Shown one piece after another: positions 20,880 to 32,449 of a DNA stretch of 64,000 nt. Location: NCBI GenBank assembly GCA_000310025.1, contig FN649728.1:6772347-6836346 (forward strand). Direction: 5' to 3'. Both the position numbers and the translations under genes were made by a program. The stretch's first letter is position 1. Every line of letters begins with the position of its first letter. The stretch is from Ectocarpus siliculosus (taxonomy: Eukaryota; Sar; Phaeophyceae; Ectocarpales; Ectocarpaceae). The notes beneath the pieces were generated by a model, which had not been told where the DNA came from, ran no database searches, and saw only the letters and a program-made list of their open reading frames with translations.

Positions 20880-22042
20880 TCATGGTTCAACCTCGTCGCT
20901 GCCATCACCCCATTCTGCGCTTTCCTGCTGGATCTGCTCCCCTACCCCTTCCTCGACATCACCCACGGGCGACACATCATCTTTGTCGTACCCGTCCGGT
21001 TTCTGCAGGTTGCCTATCTTACCCGAAAGCCCTGCATCACGATCCCTGACCCACTTATTCATCTCTCCAATGGCGTGTTCAACCAGCTTCGAACAATTGG
21101 CTGCCTTCCACCCCCCCTCCTGGCCTGACCACTCCTTGTCCCCGTACCAACCTTGACGAATCTGCACCCACACCTCCCGCATCTTTCGCTTCAACTCAAA
21201 GTTAAGGCTGACGTACTGCTTGCCATGCTGCCAAAAAAGCTCGATAGGTTGAAAGGNNNNNNNNNNNNNNNNNNNNNNNNNNNNNNNNNNNNNNNNNNNN
21301 NNNNNNNNNNNNNNNNNNNNNNNNNNNNNNNNNNNNNNNNNNNNNNNNNNNNNNNNNNNNNNNNNNNNNNNNNNNNNNNNNNNNNNNNNNNNNNNNNNNN
21401 NNNNNNNNNNNNNNNNNNNNNNNNNNNNNNNNNNNNNNNNNNNNNNNNNNNNNNNNNNNNNNNNNNNNNNNNNNNNNNNNNNNNNNNNNNNNNNNNNNNN
21501 NNNNNNNNNNNNNNNNNNNNNNNNNNNNNNNNNNNNNNNNNNNNNNNNNNNNNNNNNNNNNNNNNNNNNNNNNNNNNNNNNNNNNNNNNNNNNNNNNNNN
21601 NNNNNNNNNNNNNNNNNNNNNNNNNNNNNNNNNNNNNNNNNNNNNNNNNNNNNNNNNNNNNNNNNNNNNNNNNNNNNNNNNNNNNNNNNNNNNNNNNNNN
21701 NNNNNNNNNNNNNNNNNNNNNNNNNNNNNNNNNNNNNNNNNNNNNNNNNNNNNNNNNNNNNNNNNNNNNNNNNNNNNNNNNNNNNNNNNNNNNNNNNNNN
21801 NNNNNNNNNNNNNNNNNNNNNNNNNNNNNNNNNNNNNNNNNNNNTTGCTCCTTCGCTCTGAGCGCTTGCTCTCTCTGCGCCATCTCCGACGCGAGTGCTG
21901 CACGCTCCTGCTCAAGCTTAGCGCTGCGTCTGTCCAGGGCCAAAGCATCTCTCGCCGCTGCCGTCTTGGCTCTCTTTCTCGCCTTCGTCTCGCGTCCACC
22001 GACACCGCCGGTGGGCTTGTTCCTGCCCTTCGGTTTTGTCAT
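20880..22042 (-). CDS. DDE transposase of the Tc1/mariner-type element (gap in middle)
   Basis: The N-terminal part, from an ATG at 22042, is basic and then a heptad-like coiled coil: MTKPKGRNKPTGGVGG, RKRAKTAAARDALALDRRSA, KLEQERAALASEMAQ. After the N gap the minus strand resumes with FQPIELFWQHGKQYVSLNFE, which carries the PIE(L)xW...K signature found next to the last catalytic acid in Tc1/mariner/IS630-type transposases. It continues RKMREVWVQIRQGWYG and ends with an acidic tail and stop at 20880. The catalytic D and D/E residues would lie in the gap, and gap length is arbitrary, so the frame across it cannot be checked. A separate downstream frame of unrelated function is unlikely given the motif. 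Confidence 0.65.
21257..21844. other. assembly gap (588 N)
   Basis: Undetermined bases fall inside the transposase gene. Any frame reported across this run is artificial. Confidence 1.
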
Positions 22043-24714
22043 CGGCCGAAAGCTGGGAGGCCCCTCTTCCAGCGTGCGGTACTCGACAACGGCTGCGTTG
22101 TTTCAAAAGCTGGTCTGATGGTCCCGCGCGCCAAATCATAGGGTTTCCAAAAAGTTCTACCTGCGTTGCTATTTCTTCGTCATTTTTTTTTTTTTCGCCT
22201 CCCCACATAAAAATATAGTCAAAAAGTACCCATATATCGCCGGCCACTGCTGTACCGTGTCGTCATCCGATGAGAGCAAGACCAGGCTCATTTGAAAGCT
22301 GTGGTTGCCGTCTTTCATTTGATGTGTGGTAGGTCTACTGACCTAGCTTTACTGTGTATATAAAGGCTTTGGACCATAATGTTCGATTCCTTCGATTGAA
22401 AAAATATTGCGTACACGCCCTGTTCAGAAAAAAAAAATTCGCCGGAAAAAAGCAAAAATTTGCTCTCAATTTTTCTGTGCCACCGTAATAGTACCATCCA
22501 TCGACAAAAATACTTCCCTTTTTCGACTTGAGATCGAGTCATATTGCTCTAACGTCGTCAGGACGATTGGCAATCGAAACCGCTAACTGTCGCCAAATTA
22601 TGGTGCAATTCTGCTGACAGGCATTCGCGGGGTTTGCGATCAATGGGTTTCTGAACGTACATTGTGGTCCACACAACTTCTTCGCGACGCTGTTTGATCG
22701 CATCGGGATTCTCCGACATGGGTCCGATTGGTGAGCATTTTGTTTCAGTGAACCCAGTTGTCTCCAAACACAGACAAAAAGAACGGTATTTCATGTTGTA
22801 CCTGTAGAGGGCCGTTGTTGCTTTTATATACTAGTATGCGGTCTAGACATTACCCGATGCCTTAAATGTGCCCAGCACCAAGGTGCACTCTTGTCGGCAT
22901 AGGTGTGGTAGTTCTGAAGCCCGAAAACACTGTTAGGAACCCCGTCTTCGGGCTCAATCTGCTGTGGAGGGTGTTCTGGGTTGGAGTTTGCGTGGCCCCC
23001 AACGCTTGTTTCGTGCCTACTAGAAGCATTCGCCGTACGAATTTGATCAAGACCACATAATCAGAACAGCAGCCTTCTCCGCATTCCCCTGTTGGGAGTG
23101 TTTGAATGATCCAGAAAACCTCCGTAGCCTTGAGAGTGCATGGTCCAGTTAAACTCCGTACTCATGAGAAATGTCAAATAGCGAGCGCCGTACATAAGAG
23201 GTGGTTTGTGTTCGTTCCATGGGAGAAACTAGCAGTACGACGTTCGCAAAAGTGGCGAAAACGACTCCTTCCTCTCGTCGTTTCACAGGTGGGAAACGTT
23301 GGATTTTGGAGCAAAACAAGCTCAACAACTCGATATATGAACTGCTTTGACACAAACACGGGCGTGCTTGCGGGCAACCATCGGGTTTGTTTCTCGATTG
23401 TGTGCTTCAAAAATATGAATTTATGGTAAGCATGGCTTTAAGACTTTCTGGCCAATTGGTGATTTACCCGCGCTGTTGTGAGGATCATGTCGCAAGGCCC
23501 GCCGTATTTTCTCGGTTCTTCAAACGATGATCACCTGAACTGTGATTCGACAATTCTGCCCATGGACAACTTTCACACGCTTCCAGCCACATCGAGCAGC
23601 AGCATGTTTCGAAAGAGCAACATATCACCTCAAACAAAGCGACATTGCAAGTAGCTCGCCATCGTTTTCGGATTGGTAACCACAGCTCATGCGTCCTTGC
23701 TCGTCACAGGCATGTATAACACGATGAGGTTCATCCCCAACGATCGTACAGTTGCCACCAATCTGTCATGCAGGACAAACTCATATTTGTACGCGTCGCG
23801 TCCCGGACATAGTCCAATCTGGACTTTGTTGCCATATACGATGTATTTATGCAGCTCTCATCGAAAGTTTTCGTTCTATTGCAATAGTTAAAGAGTCAGG
23901 GTACCGATCGTGGGCCTGTTGGAAGTGTTCAACGAATCTAACACTGTTGTCCACGGCTACCTTCTGTCACAGTGATCGGTGTCTGCGGAGCGGCTCTTGC
24001 TTCCTAAACGAGGTACGTGTATAATTCTGGGAGTTGGGTGAATTCGACGATCTCGTGCTTGTCGCACAGTGTTGGTGATGCCCGTCGAATACAGTGCCCA
24101 CCGTGTGAACCATGATTCTGAGATTCATTTATCGATGAACCCAGAGATCCGGGGAACGGTTTCGGCCGTTCTTGTACAAGCCACACCAAGAAATCAATTG
24201 TATGTGTCGCAGGTGGAAGGTGAAACCACTACCATGCGTTTTGTGGAGCCTCGAATGATTCGCACGGCATACCATCGATGAATTCTGTTTGTGCGCCGAC
24301 ATGAACCTTTCAACGGTACAGCTCGCCCTGATTGTTGTATGGTACTCCCGTCGTTCGTTCCTACGCCACAATCCGATTATGCCAGTTTTTTCCTGTGGTC
24401 TTTCTGTTCTGCTGTCTGGGACCCTTGCCTGTGGTGATCCTGCTCTGCCGGTATCTCTGCGGTTTCTGCGTAGACCTCTGCCGACAACCTGGTGAGTATG
24501 GTCCAAGGTTATCCGTAGAAGGCACGGTCAGTGTTTTTCCAAACTACAGGCAACACCCGGCCAGATCGAAGGTGTCCACTCGTTGAACGCGGTGACAACC
24601 TTCCTTTGATTTCGACCGGAATGCCAACGATTTATTCCATTTTCTCTCTGCAATGCTCACAGATCTGACGGCAAGGAGCGGCTTCATTCGATATAGTGTA
24701 ATACAGAATCCGGT

Positions 24715-25191
24715 GTGCTGTACGTCGAAAGAATCGCGGGCATGCGCCATCATCTGTGCTTCGGCTTTCCCTCGTACTCAACAATCAGGAATAGTGAGTT
24801 GTACGCATTCCCACATCACTCCTCACATTGCCTTCCCTTCTTTGTTTGTGTCGCAGCTAGGAGAAGGACACAGCGAGCGGTGGATCGCTTGCGAAGATTT
24901 CCGGATCATGGATGGTGGCACGCGCGGGGCTGGCTGATCATGCTGCGGGCGCGTCACCAAAGGCCCTTGGCAAGGTCCAAGGGCTGGCCTGTCAGGTCGC
25001 GGAAGCTCGAACGTTACAACAAGGCCAACATCGAAAAATATGCTTTGAAGAGTTTTATGGGTGATCAATCCCCTCCCGAGCTAGAGCTACTAGAGGCGGG
25101 AAGGTCTAGGATGAATTTTGTCCGGGCGGTGATGGCGGTGGTTGAGATTAACGAGGAAGGGTTGTTCCGACACATCTTTTCGTTCCTATGA
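24715..25191 (+). CDS. family L ORF L1, copy C (intact frame)
   Basis: This is the longest uninterrupted version of L1. The conserved part starts after TTTGTTTGTGTCGCAG, a good splice-acceptor context, near 24857. It contains RRRTQRAVDRLRRFPD, GWLIMLRARHQRPLARSKGW, RKLERYNKANI, PPELELLEAGRSRMNFVRAV and EEGLFRHIFSFL. Compared with copies A and D it has about a dozen extra residues (KYALKSFMGDQS) between ANI and PPELE. Copy E shares that insertion, so C and E form one subfamily and A and D the other. The function is unknown. Confidence 0.45.
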   Translation: MLYVERIAGMRHHLCFGFPSYSTIRNSELYAFPHHSSHCLPFFVCVAARRRTQRAVDRLRRFPDHGWWHARGWLIMLRARHQRPLARSKGWPVRSRKLERYNKANIEKYALKSFMGDQSPPELELLEAGRSRMNFVRAVMAVVEINEEGLFRHIFSFL

Positions 25192-25324
25192 ATGGGGTAC
25201 GGTACCGCAGTAGAAAATCTTTTGAATATCCTTTCGCCTAGGAACATGGAGGAGAGCACCTCGAAACTTGTAGATACCAACGGCTAGATATCAAAGAGCA
25301 AGAACATAACTAGGCCACGTACTC

Positions 25325-25344
25325 TTTCCGATTGCCAGGTTCTC

Positions 25345-25377
<33 letters not shown>

Positions 25378-27960
25378 CGTCCTCCTCGTCGTCATCTTTA
25401 CATTCCTAATCCTTCTCTTCCCCGTACCTTCCAACCTCCATACCGATCCACCGACGTTCGTAGATGTCACCGACTACCCCTTACAGGACAGCGTTCCTTT
25501 TCTGTTGGGATACCCTCTTCGACCCCATTACGTACGGATGGTCTTGTGGATACCATGATCATCTCGTACGTGTTTTCATTGGTTTGCTTCACCGCAAGCG
25601 TTCGCAACTGAGGTTCATGTAGGCCCTCTCCCTGAAAATCTTACAAGACGACAGGATTTCATGGATCAAGCGCAAAGCAAGCCCGACCAGTGTTTGGTAC
25701 CGAGCCGGATGGCTAGGCAATGGAGAATCGATAAACACGTCCGGTGTGACTGGGCAACTCTCAAACGTTTTTGATCCACAAGGGTGGCGTTGGGCACTAG
25801 TGCCCTCCCCGATCTACGGACGCCCGTTGTAGGTACAGCGCCAATGGTAGCAGCATCCACGTGCTCAACTGCGTTGCTCGACGCACGCAAACCTCCTGCC
25901 ACCACTTCTGGGCCGACTCTCTACCGTACTCGTTTTTGTAGTTGTGTAGCTCCAAGCTGCGATGACGAACCACCAAGAGCACCAGACGTAGACGGGTGAG
26001 TGCGAGAACCGTGCGGGATCTCCATGGCTGGTATCTCGCCCTCCGCGTCCATGCTATCATCTCCGTGCAGAAGGCCCATTTCGTCGTTCTGACCCTGGGA
26101 CGTGTCTGGATGGAGAAGCACAGCGAAATACGCCACGAAAAGTCACCCCCCCGTACTACGATAACGACAAGTTCATCAGTACAAGGCGATTCGCGAACCC
26201 AACAACAAATAACAAGCAACAACGAGAACGACGGAAGGAATATACTACAATATGGAGGGAATGAAACTTGCCATCATAGCCTTCGTCACGGGATCCACCG
26301 TCCACCCCCCGTACTTGGCCACGGATTTGCTGCGGGCATCAAGCTCATGCCGACATTGTCCCCCTCGCTCTCAACCCCCAAGCCCGTAACCTCATCACCA
26401 ACACTCTGGTCATCCTTCCCCTACACTCGTCGTTGCGAGCCTCTAAACCACCCTCGTTGTCGCTGGAATCTTCGCCGTCCACAAAGTTGGAAGGTGCGGC
26501 CCATCCTTCCAACGCGATGCAACCATTGCCTGAATGAGCCGACCATGCACACTTTGCAACAAGGCGAAATCGGTAGAGCTTGGGCGATTGCCGGCAATTC
26601 CCATGGCTGCCCCATCGTTGGCGTCATCACAACACACCGGTCGGGCGCTCTCAGCTGTCAACACACCCCTTTCCCATTTTTTTAAGGTTGTCCGACTGCC
26701 CAGGCCAAATGCCCAGTTGACTCCCAGCCTCAACTTCAGCATGCGCTCGACACCTCGCTCGGTTCCAGAGAGTTACATTTTTTTCGAGGCCCCCCTCCCG
26801 CCCACCTTGCCCTCCAAGCTGCGATTTCTGTTCTGATTTACGGCCACAATCTGCGTGGAAAAGCAGAGCGATAGTCGCCAAGAGCTGACAACCTTGTTTA
26901 CTGCAGTAAACAGCTTTGTCAGCACGACGCATTTCGCGAAACCAACGATTACAACAACAACAACACCACCAACAACAACAAAAACGAATCGATAATGAAA
27001 CTTGCCTCATCGCCTTCTTTGTCGTTGAAACCGCTGTACGCCTCCATGCCCTCCCTACCTTCGGCCTGCAGCGTCCCTGCGGGCAGAGACCCCGTAGGGT
27101 CGGGGCAGCCATGGAAATTGCCGGCGCCCAAACTGTACCGATTGCGTCTTTTTGGAACGTGTGGCGTGGTGGTGACCTTGGTCGGTTCCTTCAGGCGATG
27201 ATTGAATCGCGTTGGAGGCATCGGACAATCCTTCCAACTTTGTGTACGCCGAAGATTCCGATGACAACGAGGGTGGTTTAGAGGCTCGCAACGACGGGTG
27301 CGGGGGGAAAATGATACTCGTTTTTGTGACGGGTTACGGACTTGGGTGTTGGGGTCGAGGGGGACAACGTCGATGTAAGCTTGACGTCCGCAACAAATCC
27401 GTAGGGTAGGAGATTTGCGTGCGTCGAGCAACGCAGTTGAGCACGTGGATGCTGCTACCATTGGCGCTGTACCTACAACGGGCGTCCGTAGATCGGGGAG
27501 GGCACTAGTGCCCAACGCCACCCTTGTGGATCAAAAACGTTTGTTGCCCAGTCACACCGGACGTGTTTATCGATTCTCCATTGCCTAGCCATCCGGCTCG
27601 GTACCAAACACTGGTCGGGCTTGCTTTGCGCTTGATCCATGAAATCCTGTCGTCTTGTAAGATTTTCAGGGAGAGGGCCTACATGAACCTCAGCTGCGAA
27701 CGCTTGCGGTGAAGCAAACCAATGAAAACACGTACGAGATGATCATGGTATCCACACGACCACATCCGTACGTAATGGGGTCGAAGACGGTATCCCAACA
27801 GAAAAGGAACGCTGTCCTGTAAGGGGTAGTCGATGACATCTACGAACGTCGGTGGATCGGTATGGATGTTGGAAGGTACTGATGTAGCGGAGGGCTATCA
27901 ATGTGAAAATGACGACGACAACAATAACAACAACTACAACAACAACAGGGAACCTGGCTA
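25325..27960. mobile_element. long inverted repeat (arms about 570 bp, about 1.5-kb spacer)
   Basis: The left arm, about 25325-25892, is matched in reverse complement by about 27418-27960. The part around the peptide ALGTSALPDLRTPVVGTAPM is identical at DNA level in both arms. Further inside, weaker inverted similarity continues (about 26340-26560 against about 27200-27390), with a conserved acidic peptide (PSNFV, then EDS(S/D)DNEGGLEARND) readable from both. A (GTT)n/(AAC)n tract lies at the outer end of each arm. The structure fits a DNA transposon with long terminal inverted repeats or an inverted duplication. No transposase is recognised. Confidence 0.7.
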
Positions 27961-28382
27961 ATCGGGGGTTGCTTGGTCTCAAGAAGAAAATCGGACGAAA
28001 AGGACGCTGCTTGGTTTGAGCAAGTAATGCGGGCGCCTCGAGCAAAATATGGGCTTCTTGAATGCGCGCGCATTTCCGTGTTGTTACCGCTGCGGATATT
28101 GTTAAAGTATTCGCCGTGTATCTGAGCGGTTGGACGGTGTTGATTCAATGGTTCTTAGCATGATTACAGCTGAAAACTGGAAAGCGTCAGACAGGCAACG
28201 CCGAAGATACTCGTCCAGCCATCGCGATCACCTTACCGTAGCTCTACTCAGATCTTGCAAGGACATGCCTGGTAGCTCTCGCTTATTGATATCTAGCCGT
28301 TGGTCTCCCTTACAATTTTCCAGGTGCTCTCCTCCATGTTCCTAGGCGATAGCATACTATCAATACAGAGGCCGTGCCCTTT

Positions 28383-28838
28383 TCATAGGAACGAAATGAT
28401 GTGGCGGAACAACCCTTCCTCGTTAGTCTCAACAACCGCCATCGCCGCCCGGGCAAAATTCATCCTAGACCTTCCCGCCTCTAGTAGCTCTAGCTCGGGA
28501 GGGATCTTATTGAAGATGTTGGCCTTGTTGTAACGTTCGAGCTTCCGCAACCTGACAGGCCAGCCCGTGGACCTTCCCAAGGACCTTTGGTGACGCGCCC
28601 GCAGCATGATCAGCCAGCCCCCCGCGTGCCACCTTCTCTGACCCGGAAACCTTCGCAAGCGATTCACCGCTCGCTTTGTCCTTCTCCTCGCTGCGAAACA
28701 CGAAAAAAGGAAAGGCAGTGGGAGTGACGCGTGTGTTGGAGGCACTCGTACAACCCTCCTTTTCAGACTGTTGATCACGAGGGAAAACCGAAGCGCAGAT
28801 GGCAGGTTGACATACACGATTCGTTCAAGGAACACCAC
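28383..28838 (-). CDS. family L ORF L1, copy D
   Basis: This intact frame carries RRRTKRAVNRLRRFPGQRRW, GWLIMLRARHQRSLGRSTGW, RKLERYNKANIFNKIPPELE and EEGLFRHIISFL. It lacks the KYALKSF-type insertion of copies C and E. Upstream codons (MVFLERIVYVNLPSALRF) are not shared with other copies and are probably intronic. Confidence 0.45.
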   Translation of the reverse strand: MVFLERIVYVNLPSALRFSLVINSLKRRVVRVPPTHASLPLPFLFSCFAARRRTKRAVNRLRRFPGQRRWHAGGWLIMLRARHQRSLGRSTGWPVRLRKLERYNKANIFNKIPPELELLEAGRSRMNFARAAMAVVETNEEGLFRHIISFL

Positions 28839-29250
28839 ACCTTATCGTCAGCTCTATCAGTATAATGGAGAGAGTGGAACAGAATTCGTTGGCACTCCGA
28901 TTGAAATCAAAGAGGGAAGTGTGTCGCCGCGTTGTGAACCCCCGTTATTGTCTACGGGGTGTTGCCTCTTATGTAGAATTCTGACCGCACTCTGTTCGAA
29001 AAACCTTGAACAACGACCGCTTCCACCATACCTACCAATGTTTCGGGGGAGACAGCAGAGATGCCAGCATATGAAGATCACCCCGGGCAAGGGCACCACC
29101 ATACACAACATCATCTTCACGTATTGCTGAAAATTCGGATGAGAGGGTCGGCAATAACGAACCGAGGGACAGGCAAGCGAGAACAAAGGGAGCGCCATGT
29201 AGCAATCAGGGGGAGCTGTGCATGGTGGTCGTTTGCGTGAACATGGGGAC

Positions 29251-29473
29251 ATACCGTATATCACACAAGATAACACACCCCCTTGGCCGATTTTCAAAGC
29301 TCGATTTGTCAACAGCAGGAAGAGTCACAGCGCCGAAAACGGCGGCGTTGGAACCGTCTCGTCGAGAGCTGTTCGAAAACGTATTGTTTCATTTATGCAT
29401 CCTCTTCGTCGTGGAGTAATCGAGCTTTGAAAATCGGTCCAGGGGGTGTGTTATCTTGTGTCATATACGGTAT
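29251..29473 (+). mobile_element. MITE copy 3 (best preserved)
   Basis: A 223-bp element with terminal inverted repeats of about 55 bp. The left arm starts TACCGTATATCACACAAGAT, then AACACACCCCC, then CCGATTTTCAAAGCTCGATT. The right arm is the complement, ending ATCTTGTGTCATATACGGTA. TA flanks both ends. The centre contains GAAAACGGCGGCGTTGGAAC. Other copies are at 4459-4696, 14341-14566, 37570-37754 and 52456-52682. There is no coding capacity. Confidence 0.85.
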
Positions 29474-29530
29474 ACAACAACTGGTTTGGTGGCATCAACA
29501 AGAACAATTTAGCTGCCCCTACCCCCCCCC

Positions 29531-29657
29531 GGTGTTTGCCATCGGGGTTTGGGTTTTCGTCGCTTGGCAACGACGTTGTAAAACAAGCCCCCCACTCGGT
29601 GTTTGCCATCGGGATTGGGTTTTCGTCGATTGGCAACGACGTTGTAAAACAAGCCAA
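29531..29657 (+). repeat. 67-bp tandem duplication
   Basis: Two adjacent units begin GGTGTTTGCCATCGGG and contain GGCAACGACGTTGTAAAAC. They differ at a handful of positions. Confidence 0.9.
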
Positions 29658-32449
29658 TTCACTTCGTGAACTCGGCAACCAGGTTACCGTTTTTTTTTTT
29701 TTTACCTCGTTTTTTTTTTTGGCGGTAACCATAATGGTGGTCGAGTAGATCATGTTGTGCGGGGTCGAGAAACCTCACTCCGCGCAACGGGGGATGATCG
29801 CACCACGTTGTGTTAAAGTGGTCAAGCTTCCTCGAGGCAGTTACACAGTGCTTACAACTGTCTCTGGAAGTGAAAGCACCAGAAAATAAATTAAGTCATA
29901 CGTAGCTGTCATCCGTACGCAAGGAAGTAAGCACAAGATGCCGAACACCCTTAGCAGGATGCAGCTCACCCTTCATGCGACTCGCCAAATACCTCACGGC
30001 GCTTCGCGCTTGGTGATGTGAGAGCCTGGTCCGGTGAGAACCCGGCGTGCTCCGTCCCGGCTTTGTAGGGATGCGAGGTCAATGGTCTAACGACTACGGC
30101 ATGCACGACTATGAGTACACCCCCCCCCCCACCCCCCCTACCCCCGACGCGGAAACCGTTCCTCAAAACTCTGGGAATACGGCTGAACCAATTTCAGTAT
30201 CATGATGAAGCCGAACGTGAGTGAGTCACACAGTGGGCACCCTATTTGACGGGTGCCATACTCAACGGGCACATATACGAGAGAAATATGTCACCAACAC
30301 TGTGCGACAAGCTCACGACCCCCGAACCCACCCAGTTCGCAGAATCATACCTCGGTACAGATGCAACAGCCGCTTCGCAGACAACGACCACTGCAGCAGA
30401 AGATGTACCGTGAACGGTGTTGTTAGATTTGTTGGATACTTCCAATGATACACGTTGCACCCTTGACCAATGCTCGGTACCTTGACTCTCAACTAGTCAT
30501 GGAACAAATGTTTTCGATGGTGGTTTGCGTAAAATAGACCCAACCAACAATGTTCAGATTGGACTATATGCAGGACTGTAGATATATACATATGCAGGTG
30601 TACGCAGACAGTGGTGGCAACTGCACGACCGATGGGAGTGGACTTCGTTTTATACATGCGTGTGACGATGGAGAACATGTGAACTGTGGGTACCAATCCG
30701 AAAGACACAACATCCTTGACCGACGATGACGAGTTACAGTACTTGCAATATCGTTTTGTTTGAAGTGATCTGTTGCGTTTTTGAAACACCCGATCTAGCT
30801 GGAAGCGTGTGCTGGTATATAAATGTGCACAACTTGTCGAATCACGCTTCAGGCGATCAAAACGGGGGGTGGTGCAATGATCCCCCCCACAGAGCGCGGG
30901 CAATTAACTAATTAACCAGAACATTAAATGTACGCGACTTGATATTCACACCTTAAAAGCACACAACCGAGCACCTCGATTGTTGCCCGCAGGAACATGC
31001 GTGTCACAGTCGGAAAGCAATATATTTGTCGAGCTACAGATTAGATGTAGTTCGAGGTCACAATTCAGTTTGATCAACTCGCGAAACGGCAAAAGGAAAG
31101 GAGTCATTGTAAGCACATTCTTCGAAAATGATACTGCTAGTTTCTCCCATGGGCCTAGCACAAGGCCCTTCAATCCACGCTGAAATTTGACGTTCTCGAG
31201 ACTTTGCGTTTTTCTAGACCATACAGAAGGTCCCAACAAGGGAATGCCGAGAAGGCTACTGTTCTGTATTCTTTACGAAAATTGCAATTCTAGATAGCAG
31301 GCACGAAGGGTTCGTCGGGGGCGATGCGAACTCCATCCACGAACGCTCTCCGCAGCAGGTTGCGCCGGAAGACGGGGTTCCTAACAATGTTTTCAGGCCT
31401 CGAAACAGCTACACCCATGGCGACCATAGTGTTCCTCGGTGCTGGGGAGACATGCGGTAATTATTAATGTCTTGACTACATATTCTAGGAACACAACACC
31501 TGGCCGTGATTGGGAAGTATGCACAATATCGTCTCTATCTGGGTTTGCTTGGAGAAAACTGACTTGACCGATAATAATGCTCACCAAGCGGACCTATCTC
31601 GGAGAATCCCGATGCGATCAAAGAACGCTGCGAAGGAAGGTTCCGGAACATATGGTTCCAGCAGGAGGAAGCTCCAAAGCCCCATGAGCCCCTGACAGAA
31701 GGATTGCAAGATCATTTACCGGCAATGAGCGGTTACAATTGCTAAACACCCTGGCAACCCTAGACAGAGGATTTTGACTCACTCAATGTCGAGTCGATAC
31801 GGGGGAGGTCCATTTACCGATGGATGATACGGGGGATGATCATTTGCGTGATGTTCTCAATGGTTTGTCGCCCTCATGAAAGCACACAGGATCACGCAAT
31901 GATGGGAAAATTTCCAGCGCAATCATAGGTTATGTAGCAGATATCTTTGACATTTCTTGTACATACACGTCTCACGGATATTGGACCGAGGGAACGTATT
32001 CGATGTCAAACCGATATTTTTGTTTATCTCCTCCTTTCCCGGAAGTGAAGAAACACCTACAAGGGGTTCGACTCCATGTGGACAGACTTCACTCTGCTTC
32101 AAAGAGCGCGTGAGTGTTGAGAATAAGTCGCATACATACCCAACTCGTCCCTATGAAAAAGCCCAGCAGGGAACCCTCCGAGCATTCCTCCCCGTCCTCG
32201 TTGCCGCAGTTGTCATCGTCAGAACGCATCAGCTACGTACGGTGGCACCACGCCTGGATAGGGAACATAAACGTTTTGTCGCATGGGTCATTGCAACGAA
32301 CACGTACAGTGCAATTATAATTGCTGTGTTGCATCACAAGGTTAGACATCGTTGCATCACAAGGGCAGGCATCGTTCTCACTCTTCCACCCCTTACTAAT
32401 TATTTCGATGGGCAGCCCTCGACCAGCAGGACGAAAAAGCGAAACAAGC

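Larger units (their letters stand above)
20332..22490 (-). mobile_element. Tc1/mariner-type DNA transposon (contains assembly gap)
   Basis: The perfect 19-bp terminal inverted repeat CTATTACGGTGGCACAGAA is at 20331-20349, and its complement is at 22473-22491. TA dinucleotides at both outer edges fit the TA target duplication of Tc1/mariner elements. The transposase frame runs on the minus strand. Inserted in family L copy C; the uninterrupted order is seen in copies A and E. A run of 588 N (21257-21844) hides the middle. Confidence 0.82.
19840..25310 (+). mobile_element. family L, copy C (plus orientation, interrupted)
   Basis: The left part (19840-20331) contains the L3 acidic exon (SSDDGSCGNEEGEECTEWPV). 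The right part (22491-25310) carries a diverged L2 frame on the minus strand and an intact L1 frame at 24715-25191. Between them lies a 2.16-kb Tc1/mariner-type element. Joining the flanks of that insertion restores the order found in copy A and copy E. The copy stops near 25310 at the inverted-repeat element. Confidence 0.7.

Noticed and set aside
21153-22118. Long open frames spanning the run of N (both strands)
   Set aside because: They are open only because N is translated as X. The real transposase frame on the two sides of the gap is on the minus strand and differs in phase.
29531-29657. Cloning-vector contamination, because ACGACGTTGTAAAAC matches the lacZ-alpha/M13 primer region
   Set aside because: The match stops after about 15 bases on both sides and the segment is a diverged 67-bp duplication, so coincidence is more likely than vector.
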